Below are positions 49,652 through 58,749 of a stretch of DNA of 64,000 nt, piece after piece (position 1 is the stretch's first letter; the number at the start of each line of letters is the position of its first letter). The notes beneath the pieces were generated by a model. The model was not told the origin of the DNA. It was given only the letters and a program-made list of their open reading frames with translations, and ran no database searches. This DNA is from Allorhizobium sonneratiae (GTDB lineage: Bacteria > Pseudomonadota > Alphaproteobacteria > Rhizobiales > Rhizobiaceae), in the NCBI RefSeq assembly GCF_023700755.1, contig NZ_JAMKOJ010000004.1, forward strand, positions 372,001-436,000, written 5' to 3'. The translations under genes and the position numbers were made by a program.

Positions 49652-50941
49652 ATGAAAGTCCAGCCGATGAAATTCCTCTCCTATTGGCATGACACGGCAC
49701 CGGCCTTTGCCGGTGCCGCACAAGGGCCTGTCAGCGGTCATTATGATGTGGCCGTGATCGGCGCGGGCTTTACCGGGCTCGCAAGCGCCCGCCAGCTTGC
49801 CCGGGCGGGGGCGAAGGTCGTCGTGCTGGAGGCCGAGCGCGTCGGCTTCGGTGCGTCCGGCCGTAATGGCGGCCACCTCAACAACGGGCTGGCCCACAGC
49901 TATCTCGCGGCCAAGGCGTCCCTTGGCAAGGAGCGCGCCATTGCGCTCTATCATGCGCTTGATGCATCCATCGATACGATTGAGGCGCTGATTGCCGAAG
50001 AGGGCATCGACTGCAATTTCCGCCGCGCCGGCAAGCTGAAGCTTGCCTCCAAGCCTCAGCATGTCGAGGCGCTCGTTAAAAATTTCGAGGCGCTGCATGG
50101 CGAATGCGATCCCGATACGGCGCTTTTGTCGGCGCAAGACTTGAAAAGTGAGGTTGGTTCGCCTTTTTACGGCGCCATGCTGTCAAAGAAGAGCGCGATG
50201 ATGCATATGGGCCGCTATGTCGTGGGGCTGGCCGATGCCGCCAAACGCCATGGCGCCGTGATTTTCGAAAAGGCCGCGGTCGCCGAACATCGGCAGGCAG
50301 GCGGCGTGCACAGCCTGAAAACCGCGCGCGGCACGGTGACGGCGGCCAATGTCATCATCGCGACCGGGGCCTATACGACGCAGAATTTCTCCTGGTTTCG
50401 CCGTCGCATCATTGCCGTCGGCAGTTTTCTCATCGCCACCCGGCCGCTGACGGAAGCCGAGGCGCAGGCGGTGATGCCCGGCAACCGCACCTGCGTTAAC
50501 ACGATGAATATCGGCAATTACTGGCGGCTTTCCCCGGACAACCGGCTGATTTTTGGCGGCCGCGCCCGCTTTTCCGCCACCTCCGACCAGCGTTCGGATG
50601 AAAAGAGCGGTGCGATCCTGCGCGACAGCATGGAGCGCATCTTCCCGCAATTGAAAGGCATCGATATCGACTATTGCTGGGGCGGCCTTGTCGATATGAC
50701 GGCGGATCGTTATCCACGCGCCGGTTTTCACGACGGTCTGTGGTATGCCATGGGCTATTCCGGTCATGGCGCGCAATTGTCCACCCATCTCGGCATGATG
50801 GTGGCCGATGCCATTCTTGGCCGCGAAGACCGCAACCCGCTGAAAGGTCTCGACTGGCCCGCCGTGCCTGGCCATTTCGGCAAGCCCTGGTTCCTGCCGC
50901 TGGTCGGCCAGTATTACAAGATGCTCGACAGGTTTCAGTGA
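49652..50941 (+). CDS. FAD-dependent amine/amino-acid oxidase-like protein (DadA/PuuB type)
   Basis: A ~429-residue flavoprotein. VAVIGAGFTGLASARQLARAGAKVVVLEAERVGFGASGRNGG is the dinucleotide-binding start, with the typical conserved GASGRNGG. The C-terminal part has DYCWGGLVDMTADRYPRAG and MGYSGHGAQLSTHLG, as in gamma-glutamylputrescine oxidase. Such enzymes oxidise a C-N bond to an imine and release aldehyde and ammonia or amine. Starts at 49652 or 49667 are both possible; neither ribosome site is strong. Its presumed aldehyde product would suit the aldehyde dehydrogenases on the opposite strand. Compare the partial relative at 2-565. Confidence 0.87.
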   Translation: MKVQPMKFLSYWHDTAPAFAGAAQGPVSGHYDVAVIGAGFTGLASARQLARAGAKVVVLEAERVGFGASGRNGGHLNNGLAHSYLAAKASLGKERAIALYHALDASIDTIEALIAEEGIDCNFRRAGKLKLASKPQHVEALVKNFEALHGECDPDTALLSAQDLKSEVGSPFYGAMLSKKSAMMHMGRYVVGLADAAKRHGAVIFEKAAVAEHRQAGGVHSLKTARGTVTAANVIIATGAYTTQNFSWFRRRIIAVGSFLIATRPLTEAEAQAVMPGNRTCVNTMNIGNYWRLSPDNRLIFGGRARFSATSDQRSDEKSGAILRDSMERIFPQLKGIDIDYCWGGLVDMTADRYPRAGFHDGLWYAMGYSGHGAQLSTHLGMMVADAILGREDRNPLKGLDWPAVPGHFGKPWFLPLVGQYYKMLDRFQ

Positions 50942-50964
50942 TTTCCCCAGCCAACTTGAAGGCG

Positions 50965-51070
50965 CTAGAGCATTTCCAGGAAAAGTGTGAAGCGGTTTTC
51001 CGTCCGGAAATGCGTAAAAACAAAGAGTTAGAGCGCTTCGATGTTTCCGTGAAACAGTGACGCGCTCTAG
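50965..51070. repeat. RIME-type element (well preserved)
   Basis: A 106-bp element bounded by CTAGAGCATTTCC and GACGCGCTCTAG, with GTGTGAAGCGGTTTTCCGTC, AAAAACAAAGAGTTAGAGCG and GTTTCCGTGAAACAGTGACG inside. It is the best-preserved RIME copy in the window and lies between the converging FAD-oxidase and SSADH genes. Confidence 0.85.
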
Positions 51071-51133
51071 CGCCTTCTTTTTGTCGTCTGAGAAAGGAAA
51101 GGAGCGGACAACGACCGCTCCTTTGTCATTGGT

Positions 51134-52591
51134 TCAGGCCAGCCCGCCCATGTGAAAAGCCTTGGTTTCCAGATATTCCTCGATGCCGTTCTGCGCGCCT
51201 TCGCGGCCGAGGCCGGATTGTTTGACGCCGCCGAAGGGGGAGACTTCCATGGAGATCGCCCCGGTATTGAGCCCGACCATGCCAAACTCCAGCGCCTCGC
51301 CCACGCGCCAGGCCCGCTTCATGCTTTCGGTGTAGAAATAAGAGGCCAGACCGAAGGGCGTGCCATTGGCAATGGCGATGGCCTCGTCCTCGGTCTTGAA
51401 GCGGAAGAGGGGGGCGACGGGGCCGAAGGTCTCTTCGCAGGCCAGCAGCATGGCGGTTGTTGCGCCGGTCAGCACCACGGGCGCGGTATATTGGCCGCCT
51501 TCCGGCAGGGCGGGCGTTTCGGTGATGATTTTGGCCCCCTTTTCCAGCGCATCGGCAATGTGGCGGTTGATCTTGTCGATGGCAGCCGCATTGATCATCG
51601 GGCCGATCGTGGTTCCCGGCGCGGTGCCGGGGCCGACTTTCATCGCCTCCACCCGGGCTTTCAGCTTTGCCGCGAAGGCATCGTAAACGCCCTCCTGCAC
51701 CAGAATGCGGTTGGCGCAAACGCAGGTCTGGCCGCCATTGCGGAATTTTGACACGAGCGCGCCTTCAACCGCCAGATCGAGATCGGCATCGTCGAAAACG
51801 ATAAAGGGCGCATTGCCGCCGAGTTCCAGGCTGAGCCGCTTGATGCTGTCAGCGGCACCGCGCATCAAGAGCGAGCCAACGCGGGTTGAGCCGGTGAAGG
51901 AAATCTTGCGCACCGTTTCATTTGCCATAATCTCGGTGCCGATGTCGGTGGGCATGCCGGTGAGGATATTGATCACGCCAGCCGGAATGCCGGCTTTTTC
52001 CGCCAGCACGCCCAGCGCCAGCGCCGAATAGGGGGTAAATTCCGAAGGCTTGATCACCACGGTGCAGCCGGCGGCAAGGGCGGGGGCGACCTTGCGGGTG
52101 ATCATCGCATTGGGGAAATTCCACGGCGTGATGATGCCGCAGACACCGACCGGCTCCTTCAGCACCAGAATGCGCCGGTCGGGCGTGGGCGAGGGGATGG
52201 TCTCGCCCTTGATGCGCCGGGCTTCCTCGGCAAACCATTTGACGAAGGAGGCGCCGTAGCGGATTTCGCCGCGCGCTTCATCCAGCGGCTTGCCCTGTTC
52301 CGCAGTCAGGATCAGCGCCAGATCTTCGAGATTGTCCAGCATCAGATCGTGCCAGGCTGTCAGCAGGTTTGCCCGCTCGGCATGGGTTTTCTTTTTCCAG
52401 CTGCCATAGGCTTTCTCCGCCGCTTCGATGGCGGCGCGGGTTTCGCTCCCGCCCATATCGGGCACGGTGCCGATGACCGCCTGCGTGGCGGGATTGATGA
52501 CATCGACAGTTTTGCCGGAGGCGCTGGCGCACCAGTTGTCGCCGATCAGGCCGGTCTGGCGGAAAAGGCTTTTATCCTTGAGGTTCAACAT
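51134..52591 (-). CDS. gabD: NAD(P)-dependent succinate-semialdehyde dehydrogenase-like
   Basis: A 485-residue aldehyde dehydrogenase. Seen: TPWNFPNAMITRKVAPALAAG, cofactor motif FTGSTRVGS, general base LELGGNAPF (Glu ~256) and nucleophile GQTCVCANR (Cys ~290), with the extra Cys two residues on, as in GabD. It oxidises succinate semialdehyde, or glutarate semialdehyde, to the dicarboxylate. It is the last gene of a six-gene minus-strand operon. Together with the class III aminotransferase it would complete degradation of a C4-C5 omega-amino acid such as GABA. Confidence 0.9.
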   Translation of the reverse strand: MLNLKDKSLFRQTGLIGDNWCASASGKTVDVINPATQAVIGTVPDMGGSETRAAIEAAEKAYGSWKKKTHAERANLLTAWHDLMLDNLEDLALILTAEQGKPLDEARGEIRYGASFVKWFAEEARRIKGETIPSPTPDRRILVLKEPVGVCGIITPWNFPNAMITRKVAPALAAGCTVVIKPSEFTPYSALALGVLAEKAGIPAGVINILTGMPTDIGTEIMANETVRKISFTGSTRVGSLLMRGAADSIKRLSLELGGNAPFIVFDDADLDLAVEGALVSKFRNGGQTCVCANRILVQEGVYDAFAAKLKARVEAMKVGPGTAPGTTIGPMINAAAIDKINRHIADALEKGAKIITETPALPEGGQYTAPVVLTGATTAMLLACEETFGPVAPLFRFKTEDEAIAIANGTPFGLASYFYTESMKRAWRVGEALEFGMVGLNTGAISMEVSPFGGVKQSGLGREGAQNGIEEYLETKAFHMGGLA

Positions 52592-52604
52592 GAGAATTTT
52601 CCTG

Positions 52605-53648
52605 TCAGATCAGTGCGTTGAGAACGGCTTTTGTGATGGTGCCGGTTGTGTCTTTTCCCGGCACCGTGCCAATGCCTTTTTCGGTGGCGGCGGAGATGGC
52701 GCGCATCACCTTTGCCGCGGCGTCCTGTTCGCCTAAATGCTCAAGCATCATCGCGCCGGACCAGATGGCGGCCATCGGGTTGGCGATGTCCTTTCCGGCA
52801 ATGTCCGGGGCTGAGCCATGCACAGGCTCGAACATCGAAGGAGCGGTGCGGTCGGGATTGATATTGGCCGAGGCGGCAAAGCCCAGCCCGCCCTGAATGG
52901 CTGCCCCCAGATCGGTGAGAATATCGCCAAAAAGATTGGAGGCGACGATCACATCCAGGCTTTCCGGCGCCATGACCATGCGCGCGGCCAGCGCATCGAC
53001 GTGATAGCTCGTCACCGTGACATCGGGATATTCGGCGGCGAGTTGCTGCGTGATCTCGTCCCAGAACACCATGGAATATTTCTGCGCATTGGATTTGGTG
53101 ACGGAGGCAAGCCGCCTGCGCCGGGCACGCGCCTGCTCAAAGCCATAGCGGATGATCCGCTCCACCCCCTTGCGGGTGAAGATTGCGGTTTCGACGGCGA
53201 CCTCATTGTCGAGGCCCTGATGCACCCGACCGCCGGCACCTGCATATTCGCCCTCGGTGTTTTCCCGAATGCAGAGAATGTCGAAGCTTTCCGCCTTGAG
53301 CGGCCCTTCCATGCCAGGCAACAGCCGGTGCGGGCGGATATTGGCATATTGCACAAAGGCCTTGCGGATGGGCAGCAGCAGACCATGCAGCGAAACCGAA
53401 TCCGGCACCGCCTGCGGCCAGCCGACCGCGCCGAGCAGAATGGCGTCGAAGCCGCGCAGCGTCTCGATGCCGTCTTGCGGCATCATCCGCCCGGTCTCTT
53501 TGTAAAAGGCGCAGGACCAGGGAAATTCCGTGCCCTTGAGGGCAAAGCCGGATTGTCCGGCCACGGCCTTTAACACCGCCCAGGCGGCCTCGGTGACATC
53601 GCGGCCAATGCCGTCGCCGGGGATGAGCGCAATGGAATGGGTTTTCAT
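52605..53648 (-). CDS. Tartrate dehydrogenase/decarboxylase-like (isocitrate/isopropylmalate dehydrogenase family)
   Basis: A 347-residue metal- and NAD-dependent beta-decarboxylating dehydrogenase. SIALIPGDGIGRDV, the loop RENTEGEYAGAGG, SVTKSNAQKYSMVFWDE (active-site Lys region) and FEPVHGSAPDIAGKDIANP are family motifs. The wording LLPIRKAFVQYANIRPHRLLPG and the length fit tartrate dehydrogenase (TtuC type) better than isopropylmalate dehydrogenase. It acts on tartrate or D-malate, yielding oxaloglycolate/glycerate or pyruvate. It sits between two aldehyde dehydrogenases in one operon; combined with the hydroxypyruvate reductase upstream, this suggests C3-C4 hydroxyacid metabolism. Confidence 0.85.
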   Translation of the reverse strand: MKTHSIALIPGDGIGRDVTEAAWAVLKAVAGQSGFALKGTEFPWSCAFYKETGRMMPQDGIETLRGFDAILLGAVGWPQAVPDSVSLHGLLLPIRKAFVQYANIRPHRLLPGMEGPLKAESFDILCIRENTEGEYAGAGGRVHQGLDNEVAVETAIFTRKGVERIIRYGFEQARARRRRLASVTKSNAQKYSMVFWDEITQQLAAEYPDVTVTSYHVDALAARMVMAPESLDVIVASNLFGDILTDLGAAIQGGLGFAASANINPDRTAPSMFEPVHGSAPDIAGKDIANPMAAIWSGAMMLEHLGEQDAAAKVMRAISAATEKGIGTVPGKDTTGTITKAVLNALI

Positions 53649-53658
53649 GCGATATTCC

Positions 53659-55122
53659 TCAAAGATTGATCAGGACACTCTTGCTCTTGCGGTTGGCCTC
53701 ATAGGCCTCGCGGCCCAGATCCTTGCCGATGCCGGAGCGTTTATAGCCGCCGGTGGGCAGGATATGGTCGCGCGAGCGGCTGTAACGGTTGACCCAGACG
53801 GTGCCGGCCTGAAGCGCGCGGGCAAAGCGCAGCGTGCGGGAAAGGTCACGGGTGAAGAGCCCGGAGGCAAGCCCATAGACCGGGTGATCGGCCAGCGCCA
53901 GTGCCTCTTCTTCGGTCTCGAAGGTCTGCACCGTCAGCACCGGGCCGAAGATTTCCTCGACAATGGCCGGATTGTGCTGATCGACGCCTGAAATCAACGT
54001 CGGGGCGTAAAAATAGCCAGGCGTGTTCATGACATGGCCGCCGGTCAGGCATTCGCCACCTTCTGCCTTGGCCGCTTCCACAAGGCTGTCGATGCGGGCA
54101 AGCTGGCGCTCGGAAATGATCGGCGAATATTGCACCCTCTCATCCCAGGTCGGACCGGGGCGGGCGGTTTTCAGGATGGCGGTGATGGCTTCGATCAGCC
54201 TTGCGGCAATGGATTTCTCCGCCATCAACCGGGTTCCGGCCACGCAGGCCTGCCCGGCATTGAAGAGGACGCTTGCGGCAATGGCGGCGGCGGCCTTGTC
54301 GAGATCGGCATCGGCAAAGACGATCTGCGGGCTCTTGCCGCCCAGCTCCAGCGTCATCGGTTTCACGCCGCAGCGGGCGATGTTTTCCATGATCGCCGAC
54401 CCCGCCCGGGTCGAGCCGGTGAAGCTGACCTTGGCAATGTCGGGATGGCCGGTGATGGCATTGCCGGTCACGGGGCCATCGCCCAGCACGACATTGATCA
54501 ACCCGGCGGGAATGCCCGCCCTAACGGCAAGCTCAGCCATATAGACGGTGGAAAAGGGCGTCATTTCCGACGGCTTGATCACCACCGCATTGCCCGCGGC
54601 AAGGGCCGGGCCAAGCTTCCAGCCTGCCATGGAGATGGGGAAATTCCACGGCGTGATCGCACCGACCACGCCGTAAGGCTCAGACAGCGTCATGCCGAAT
54701 GTGCTGTCATCGGTCGGCACGACATCGCTGCCCTGCTTGTCGGCAAATTCGGCAAAGAAGCGGATCTGTTCGGCGGTGACGGCAATGTCCCCGGCAATGA
54801 GCTGGCCAACGGGGCGGGTGGATGAGACGGCCTCGATCTTCGCCAGCGTTTCGGCTTCCTGCTCGATCAGGTCGGCCCATGCCTGCAAGGCCTTTGTCCG
54901 CTCGCGCGGGCGAAGGCCCCCCCAATTGCTGGCTTTCAGCGCTGTCTTGGCGCTTTCCACCGCGCGGTCCACCATGGCACCGTCGGCAACGGGGCAGGTC
55001 GCATAGGCCTTGCCATCGGAGGGACGGCGCATCTCAAGCCCGCCCTTGGCGGCAATGCGCTCGCCGCCAATCAGATGATGGATCGGCAGCGTCAGCTGAT
55101 CGGGATCGAAACTCAGGCCCAT
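53659..55122 (-). CDS. Aldehyde dehydrogenase (PuuC-like)
   Basis: A 487-residue NAD(P)-dependent aldehyde dehydrogenase with TPWNFPISMAGWKLGPALAAG, FTGSTRAGSAI, LELGGKSPQIVF (general-base Glu) and the nucleophile in GQACVAGTR. This is the class with gamma-glutamyl-aminobutyraldehyde or hydroxy-aldehyde substrates (PuuC). The ATG has AGGAAA upstream. It follows the cupin gene with a 36-bp gap. It would take the aldehyde from the flavin oxidase or aminotransferase. Substrate inferred from setting only. Confidence 0.88.
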   Translation of the reverse strand: MGLSFDPDQLTLPIHHLIGGERIAAKGGLEMRRPSDGKAYATCPVADGAMVDRAVESAKTALKASNWGGLRPRERTKALQAWADLIEQEAETLAKIEAVSSTRPVGQLIAGDIAVTAEQIRFFAEFADKQGSDVVPTDDSTFGMTLSEPYGVVGAITPWNFPISMAGWKLGPALAAGNAVVIKPSEMTPFSTVYMAELAVRAGIPAGLINVVLGDGPVTGNAITGHPDIAKVSFTGSTRAGSAIMENIARCGVKPMTLELGGKSPQIVFADADLDKAAAAIAASVLFNAGQACVAGTRLMAEKSIAARLIEAITAILKTARPGPTWDERVQYSPIISERQLARIDSLVEAAKAEGGECLTGGHVMNTPGYFYAPTLISGVDQHNPAIVEEIFGPVLTVQTFETEEEALALADHPVYGLASGLFTRDLSRTLRFARALQAGTVWVNRYSRSRDHILPTGGYKRSGIGKDLGREAYEANRKSKSVLINL

Positions 55123-55158
55123 GGCGATATTTCCTACAGGGTGTCTGGACGTGTCGGC

Positions 55159-55512
55159 TCAGTTGACGACGACATAGATCTTGCGCACCGTCTCGATGGT
55201 CTTCCACACGCCGACAAAGCCCGGCTTCATCACGAAACTGTCGCCCGCCTTGTAAACGACCGGCTCGCCGCCCTCAGGGGTGATTTCGATGACGCCGGAC
55301 AGGATGTGGCAGAATTCAAACACCTCGCCCTTGATCGATTTCGTCTCGCCTGCTGTGGCTTCCCAGACGCCGGAGAGCACTTTGCCGTCCTTGGCCTCAT
55401 CCATGGCCCAGGTCTTGAAGGTGGGGGAACCGGCAATCAGCCGCTCCGGCAGGGGGCCGGATTCGCGCGGGGTGAAGGTCGGGTTCGGGTCGAGGGTCTT
55501 GAGGAGGGACAT
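55159..55512 (-). CDS. Cupin-domain protein
   Basis: A 117-residue single-cupin protein: TAGETKSIKGEVFEFCHILSGVIEITPEGGEPVVYKAGDSFVMKPGFVGVW contains the two cupin beta-motifs. Such small cupins (DUF861-type) are found next to amine and sugar-acid oxidation genes and may bind a metal or act as isomerase or sensor. The ATG at 55512 has AAAGGAAAA upstream, and the longer in-frame start at 55536 is less likely. It is in the operon between the reductase and the PuuC-like gene. There is no helix-turn-helix, so it is not PuuR. Confidence 0.8.
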   Translation of the reverse strand: MSLLKTLDPNPTFTPRESGPLPERLIAGSPTFKTWAMDEAKDGKVLSGVWEATAGETKSIKGEVFEFCHILSGVIEITPEGGEPVVYKAGDSFVMKPGFVGVWKTIETVRKIYVVVN

Positions 55513-55532
55513 GGTTTTCCTTTCGTGGATGG

Positions 55533-56456
55533 TCAATAGAAGCGGCTACGCTCGACAAGGCCGATCGGGTCCTTGCCGGCCAGATGGCGGTTGATGTTGT
55601 CGATCACGGCGCGGGCCGCGGTTTCCGGCTGGGTGACGCTGGCGATATGCGGGGTGAGAATGATCTGCGGATGGGTCCAGAAGGCGTGGTCCTTCGGCAG
55701 CGGTTCGGGATCGGTGACGTCGATCACCGCGCCGGAGAGATGGCCGCTGTCGAGGCAGGCGAGGAGTGCGGCCTGATCGAGCTGCGGCCCGCGCCCGACA
55801 TGGACGAGGCCTGCCCCCGGCGGCAAGCGGCGGAAGAGATCGGCCTTCAAAATGCCACGGGTCTGCGGTGTCAGCGGCAAAAGGCAGACCAGAATATCCG
55901 TGGTCGCCAGCATGGCGTTGAGGCCCGCTTCGCCGTGATGGCAGGAAACCCCGTCAATGGTGCGCGGGCTGCGGCTCCAGCCGGAGAGAGGAAAGCTGAG
56001 CGGTTTCAGCCTGTCGATGGCCGCAGACGCCAGATTGCCGAGGCCGAGAAAGCCGATGCGCCGCTCGCTGGCCTGTCTCTGCGGGCGCGGCGACCATTCC
56101 CCGCGCCGCTGGCTGGCGAGATAGGCGGGCAGGTTGCGATGCAGCGCCAGAACCGCCATCAGCACATATTCCTGCATCATCCGTTGAATGCCGTCCTCGA
56201 CCATGCGCACCACCTTCACCGAAGCCGGGATGGCGGCGAGATCGAGCTGATCGACACCGGCGCCGATGGAAAACAACAGTTCGAGATTGCGGTAGCGGGC
56301 GAGATCGGCGGGCGTTGTCCAGGTCAGAAGATAGCGCACCGCGTCAGGATCGACCTTTGCCGCATCCCTGGTGAAGGCAAGATCCGGCAGGGCGCTGGCG
56401 AAGGCTTCGGCAAACACCGCCCCGCGCCGGGCATCGGACTGGAAGAGAAAGGTCAT
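55533..56456 (-). CDS. ghrA: D-2-hydroxyacid dehydrogenase, glyoxylate/hydroxypyruvate reductase A type
   Basis: 307 residues. The NAD(P) motif is [15 protein letters not shown] (~132), the dimer region carries [25 protein letters not shown], and the catalytic Arg-Glu-His are in [13 protein letters not shown] (Arg), DVTDPEPLP (Glu) and [15 protein letters not shown] (His). This is the GhrA layout, reducing glyoxylate and hydroxypyruvate. The ATG at 56456 has GAGGAAG upstream. It starts 12 bp after the ArgE-like gene stop. Hydroxypyruvate can come from tartrate-type oxidation, which would link it with the gene at 52605. Confidence 0.85.
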   Translation of the reverse strand: MTFLFQSDARRGAVFAEAFASALPDLAFTRDAAKVDPDAVRYLLTWTTPADLARYRNLELLFSIGAGVDQLDLAAIPASVKVVRMVEDGIQRMMQEYVLMAVLALHRNLPAYLASQRRGEWSPRPQRQASERRIGFLGLGNLASAAIDRLKPLSFPLSGWSRSPRTIDGVSCHHGEAGLNAMLATTDILVCLLPLTPQTRGILKADLFRRLPPGAGLVHVGRGPQLDQAALLACLDSGHLSGAVIDVTDPEPLPKDHAFWTHPQIILTPHIASVTQPETAARAVIDNINRHLAGKDPIGLVERSRFY

Positions 56457-56467
56457 TGCCCGCTTCC

Positions 56468-57592
56468 TCACGCCGCACAGCGCTGGCCAAGCGCTTCGAT
56501 GAAGGACTGGCAGGCGAAAAGCTCGCTTTCGAGAATGAATTCATCCGGCTTATGAGCGCGACCGATATCGCCGGGACCACAGATCAGCGCATCGACACCG
56601 GCGGCCTGATAAAGCCCGGCCTCGGTGCCATAGCTGACGGCGCCGATCGGGGCTTCGCCGGACAATCCGGCGACCAGATGGGCAAGCGGGGCATCGGCAG
56701 AGAGTGCCAGCGGCGGATAGGCGCTCAGCACCTGCCAGTCCACCTGAATTCCCTTTTCCCTTAAAGCTTCGGCCCTTCTCCGCACAGGCTCCAGCAAGGC
56801 TTTCGGATCGGTGCCGGAAACGGCACGGGCCTCAAGCTCCAGCACGGCGAGATCAGGAATGATGTTGACCGCCTTGCCGCCGGAGATGACGCCTGCCTGC
56901 AAGGAGGACCAAGGTGGGGCAAAGGCGGCATCGAAGGGGCCCTGTTGCAGCGCTGCCGCCTGATCGATGGCCGCATTCAGCACCTCTGCCATGGCGTGAA
57001 TGGCGTTCAGGCCGAGATCGGGCCGCGAGGAATGGCCCGCCCGCCCGCCAAGCGTCACCCGTGCTGCGGCCTTGCCTTTGTGGGCGAGCACGGCGCGCAT
57101 GCCGCTCGGCTCACCGATGATGGCGCCCAGCGGGGGGGCTGAAAGCTCTGGCAGCTTCGCAATCATATGCGGCACGCCGCGGCAGCCTGCCTCCTCATCA
57201 TAGGAAAAGGCAAGATGGATCGGCCGTTTCAGACCGGCTGCGACAAGCTTTGGCACGGCGGCAAGGGCGGCGGCGAGAAAGCCCTTCATATCGGTCGTGC
57301 CGCGACCATAAAGCGCCGCGCCGTCACGCCGCAGGCGAAAGGGTGGCGATTGCCACTCGCTCGCCTCTGCCGGAACCACATCCATATGGCCGGAGAGAAT
57401 ATAGCCCGGCACGTCTTTCGGCCCGATGCTGGCAAAAAGATTGCTGCGGTCGCCTTCCGGGCCGGGCAGCACGGTGACGGTCACGGACAGGTCTTGCAGA
57501 TAGGCGCGCACCCACGCGACGATATCGCCGTTCGCAGTGCCGACAACACTTGGAAAAGACACCAGCCGGTCAAGAATTTCGGTTGCGTTCAT
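56468..57592 (-). CDS. M20-family deacylase, acetylornithine deacetylase-like
   Basis: A 374-residue zinc amidohydrolase (ArgE/DapE/M20). Metal ligands are in [11 protein letters not shown] (His, Asp), [13 protein letters not shown] (Asp), [10 protein letters not shown] (catalytic Glu, ligand Glu) and the late His in [13 protein letters not shown]. It hydrolyses an N-acyl amino acid such as N-acetylornithine. The ATG at 57592 has CGGAG at good spacing. It heads the minus-strand operon, is divergent from a GNAT acetyltransferase gene at 57812, and so could remove an acyl group added by such an enzyme. argE function in arginine synthesis is not implied. Confidence 0.87.
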   Translation of the reverse strand: MNATEILDRLVSFPSVVGTANGDIVAWVRAYLQDLSVTVTVLPGPEGDRSNLFASIGPKDVPGYILSGHMDVVPAEASEWQSPPFRLRRDGAALYGRGTTDMKGFLAAALAAVPKLVAAGLKRPIHLAFSYDEEAGCRGVPHMIAKLPELSAPPLGAIIGEPSGMRAVLAHKGKAAARVTLGGRAGHSSRPDLGLNAIHAMAEVLNAAIDQAAALQQGPFDAAFAPPWSSLQAGVISGGKAVNIIPDLAVLELEARAVSGTDPKALLEPVRRRAEALREKGIQVDWQVLSAYPPLALSADAPLAHLVAGLSGEAPIGAVSYGTEAGLYQAAGVDALICGPGDIGRAHKPDEFILESELFACQSFIEALGQRCAA

Positions 57593-57811
57593 CAAATCTC
57601 CGGTGCAGCCTGTGGCTGTCTTCGCCCTCTGTGATCAAAAATCAGCATGGCGGTTTTCGGCGGGATTCCATGCCGAAGCTTGGCAGGTTTCGGTCAATTG
57701 TTGTGCTTCGGCCCGGTGTTTGAGCAAAATCTGCGGCGCTTTGGATGTATGATTGCTATCAACTGCCGCGTCTTGCGCGCGGCGATAACGTCTGTGCGGG
57801 GAGGCAGGAAG

Positions 57812-58717
57812 GTGACGCAAACGGTAATGCCGGAAGACACGGTGCAGATCGACGCTTTTGCCATGGAGATTAGCGATGTGCAGACGGCAGAGCTCGACCA
57901 GCTTTATGCGCTGTCGATTTCAGTCGGCTGGCCGCATCGGGCTGAGGACTGGCAGTTTCTGCGCGAGACCGGCAAGGGCGTTGTCGCCACCGACGAGATC
58001 GGACGGATCATGAGTTCGGCCATGTGGTTTCGTCAGGCGCCCGATCTCGCCACCATCGGCATGGTGATCACCTCACCGCGCCTGCAGACGCAAGGGGCGG
58101 GCCTTTGGCTGATGGACCATGCGCTGAAGGACCTCGAAGGCGTCAATCTGCGCCTCAATGCCACCCGCGCCGCCCAGCGGCTTTATCTGTCGCTGGGATT
58201 TCTCCCGGAAAAAACAGTCTATCAATGCCAGGGTGTGGTGACCAACCCGCCGGATGCCGACAGGCCGGTCGAGGGCGAACTGCGTGTTCTGACGGATGCG
58301 GACCGCGAGGCGGCGATTGCCCTTGATGCGGGCGCGTTCGGTGTGGCGCGCGCGCCGCTCATGCACCGGCTTTTTGCCGTGGCGCGCGGCTATGGTCTCT
58401 TCCGCGAGGGTGTGCTCAAGGCCTTTGCCCTGTGTCGTCCCTTCGGGCGCGGCCATGTGGTCGGCCCGATCGTTGCTGGCGACGATGCCGATGCCATCGC
58501 CGTGCTTGCCCCACATCTGCGCGAAGCCGAAGGCCGGTTTCTGCGCCTCGACACCCATTTCAGCACCGGCGATTTTGCCCTTGTGGCCACCGGCAGCGGG
58601 CTTTCACTGTTCGATACGGTGCTGACCATGTCGAAGGGCAAGAGCCTTGCTGATTTTCTGGCCGAGGGTGCTCATCCGCCGCTGACCTATGCGCTGGTCA
58701 GCCAGACGCTGGGTTGA
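57812..58717 (+). CDS. Two-domain GNAT-family acetyltransferase (paralogue)
   Basis: About 301 residues with GNAT acetyl-CoA loop LQTQGAGLWLMDHAL (~90), AAQRLYLSLGFLPEKTVYQCQG (~128), then the C-terminal YitH-like half (GAFGVARAPLMHRLFAVARGYGLF...GRGHVVGPIVAGDDADAI...RLDTHF). It has the same architecture as the protein at 47762 and even keeps the WPHR-EDW motif. GTG at 57812 follows GGGGAGGCAGGAAG; ATG at 57827 is an alternative. An acylating role for the amino compound handled by the divergent ArgE-like operon is attractive. Long frames upstream to 57647 are not supported. Confidence 0.8.
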   Translation: MTQTVMPEDTVQIDAFAMEISDVQTAELDQLYALSISVGWPHRAEDWQFLRETGKGVVATDEIGRIMSSAMWFRQAPDLATIGMVITSPRLQTQGAGLWLMDHALKDLEGVNLRLNATRAAQRLYLSLGFLPEKTVYQCQGVVTNPPDADRPVEGELRVLTDADREAAIALDAGAFGVARAPLMHRLFAVARGYGLFREGVLKAFALCRPFGRGHVVGPIVAGDDADAIAVLAPHLREAEGRFLRLDTHFSTGDFALVATGSGLSLFDTVLTMSKGKSLADFLAEGAHPPLTYALVSQTLG

Positions 58718-58749
58718 GCGCCTTTCTCGGCCAGATATGGCGCAGTCCG

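Noticed and set aside
2928-51070. RIME-type sequences considered as insertion sequences or CRISPR repeats
   Set aside because: No transposase gene, no target-site duplication seen, and no regularly spaced short repeats with unique spacers; the ~105-bp palindromic mosaic form fits RIME elements.
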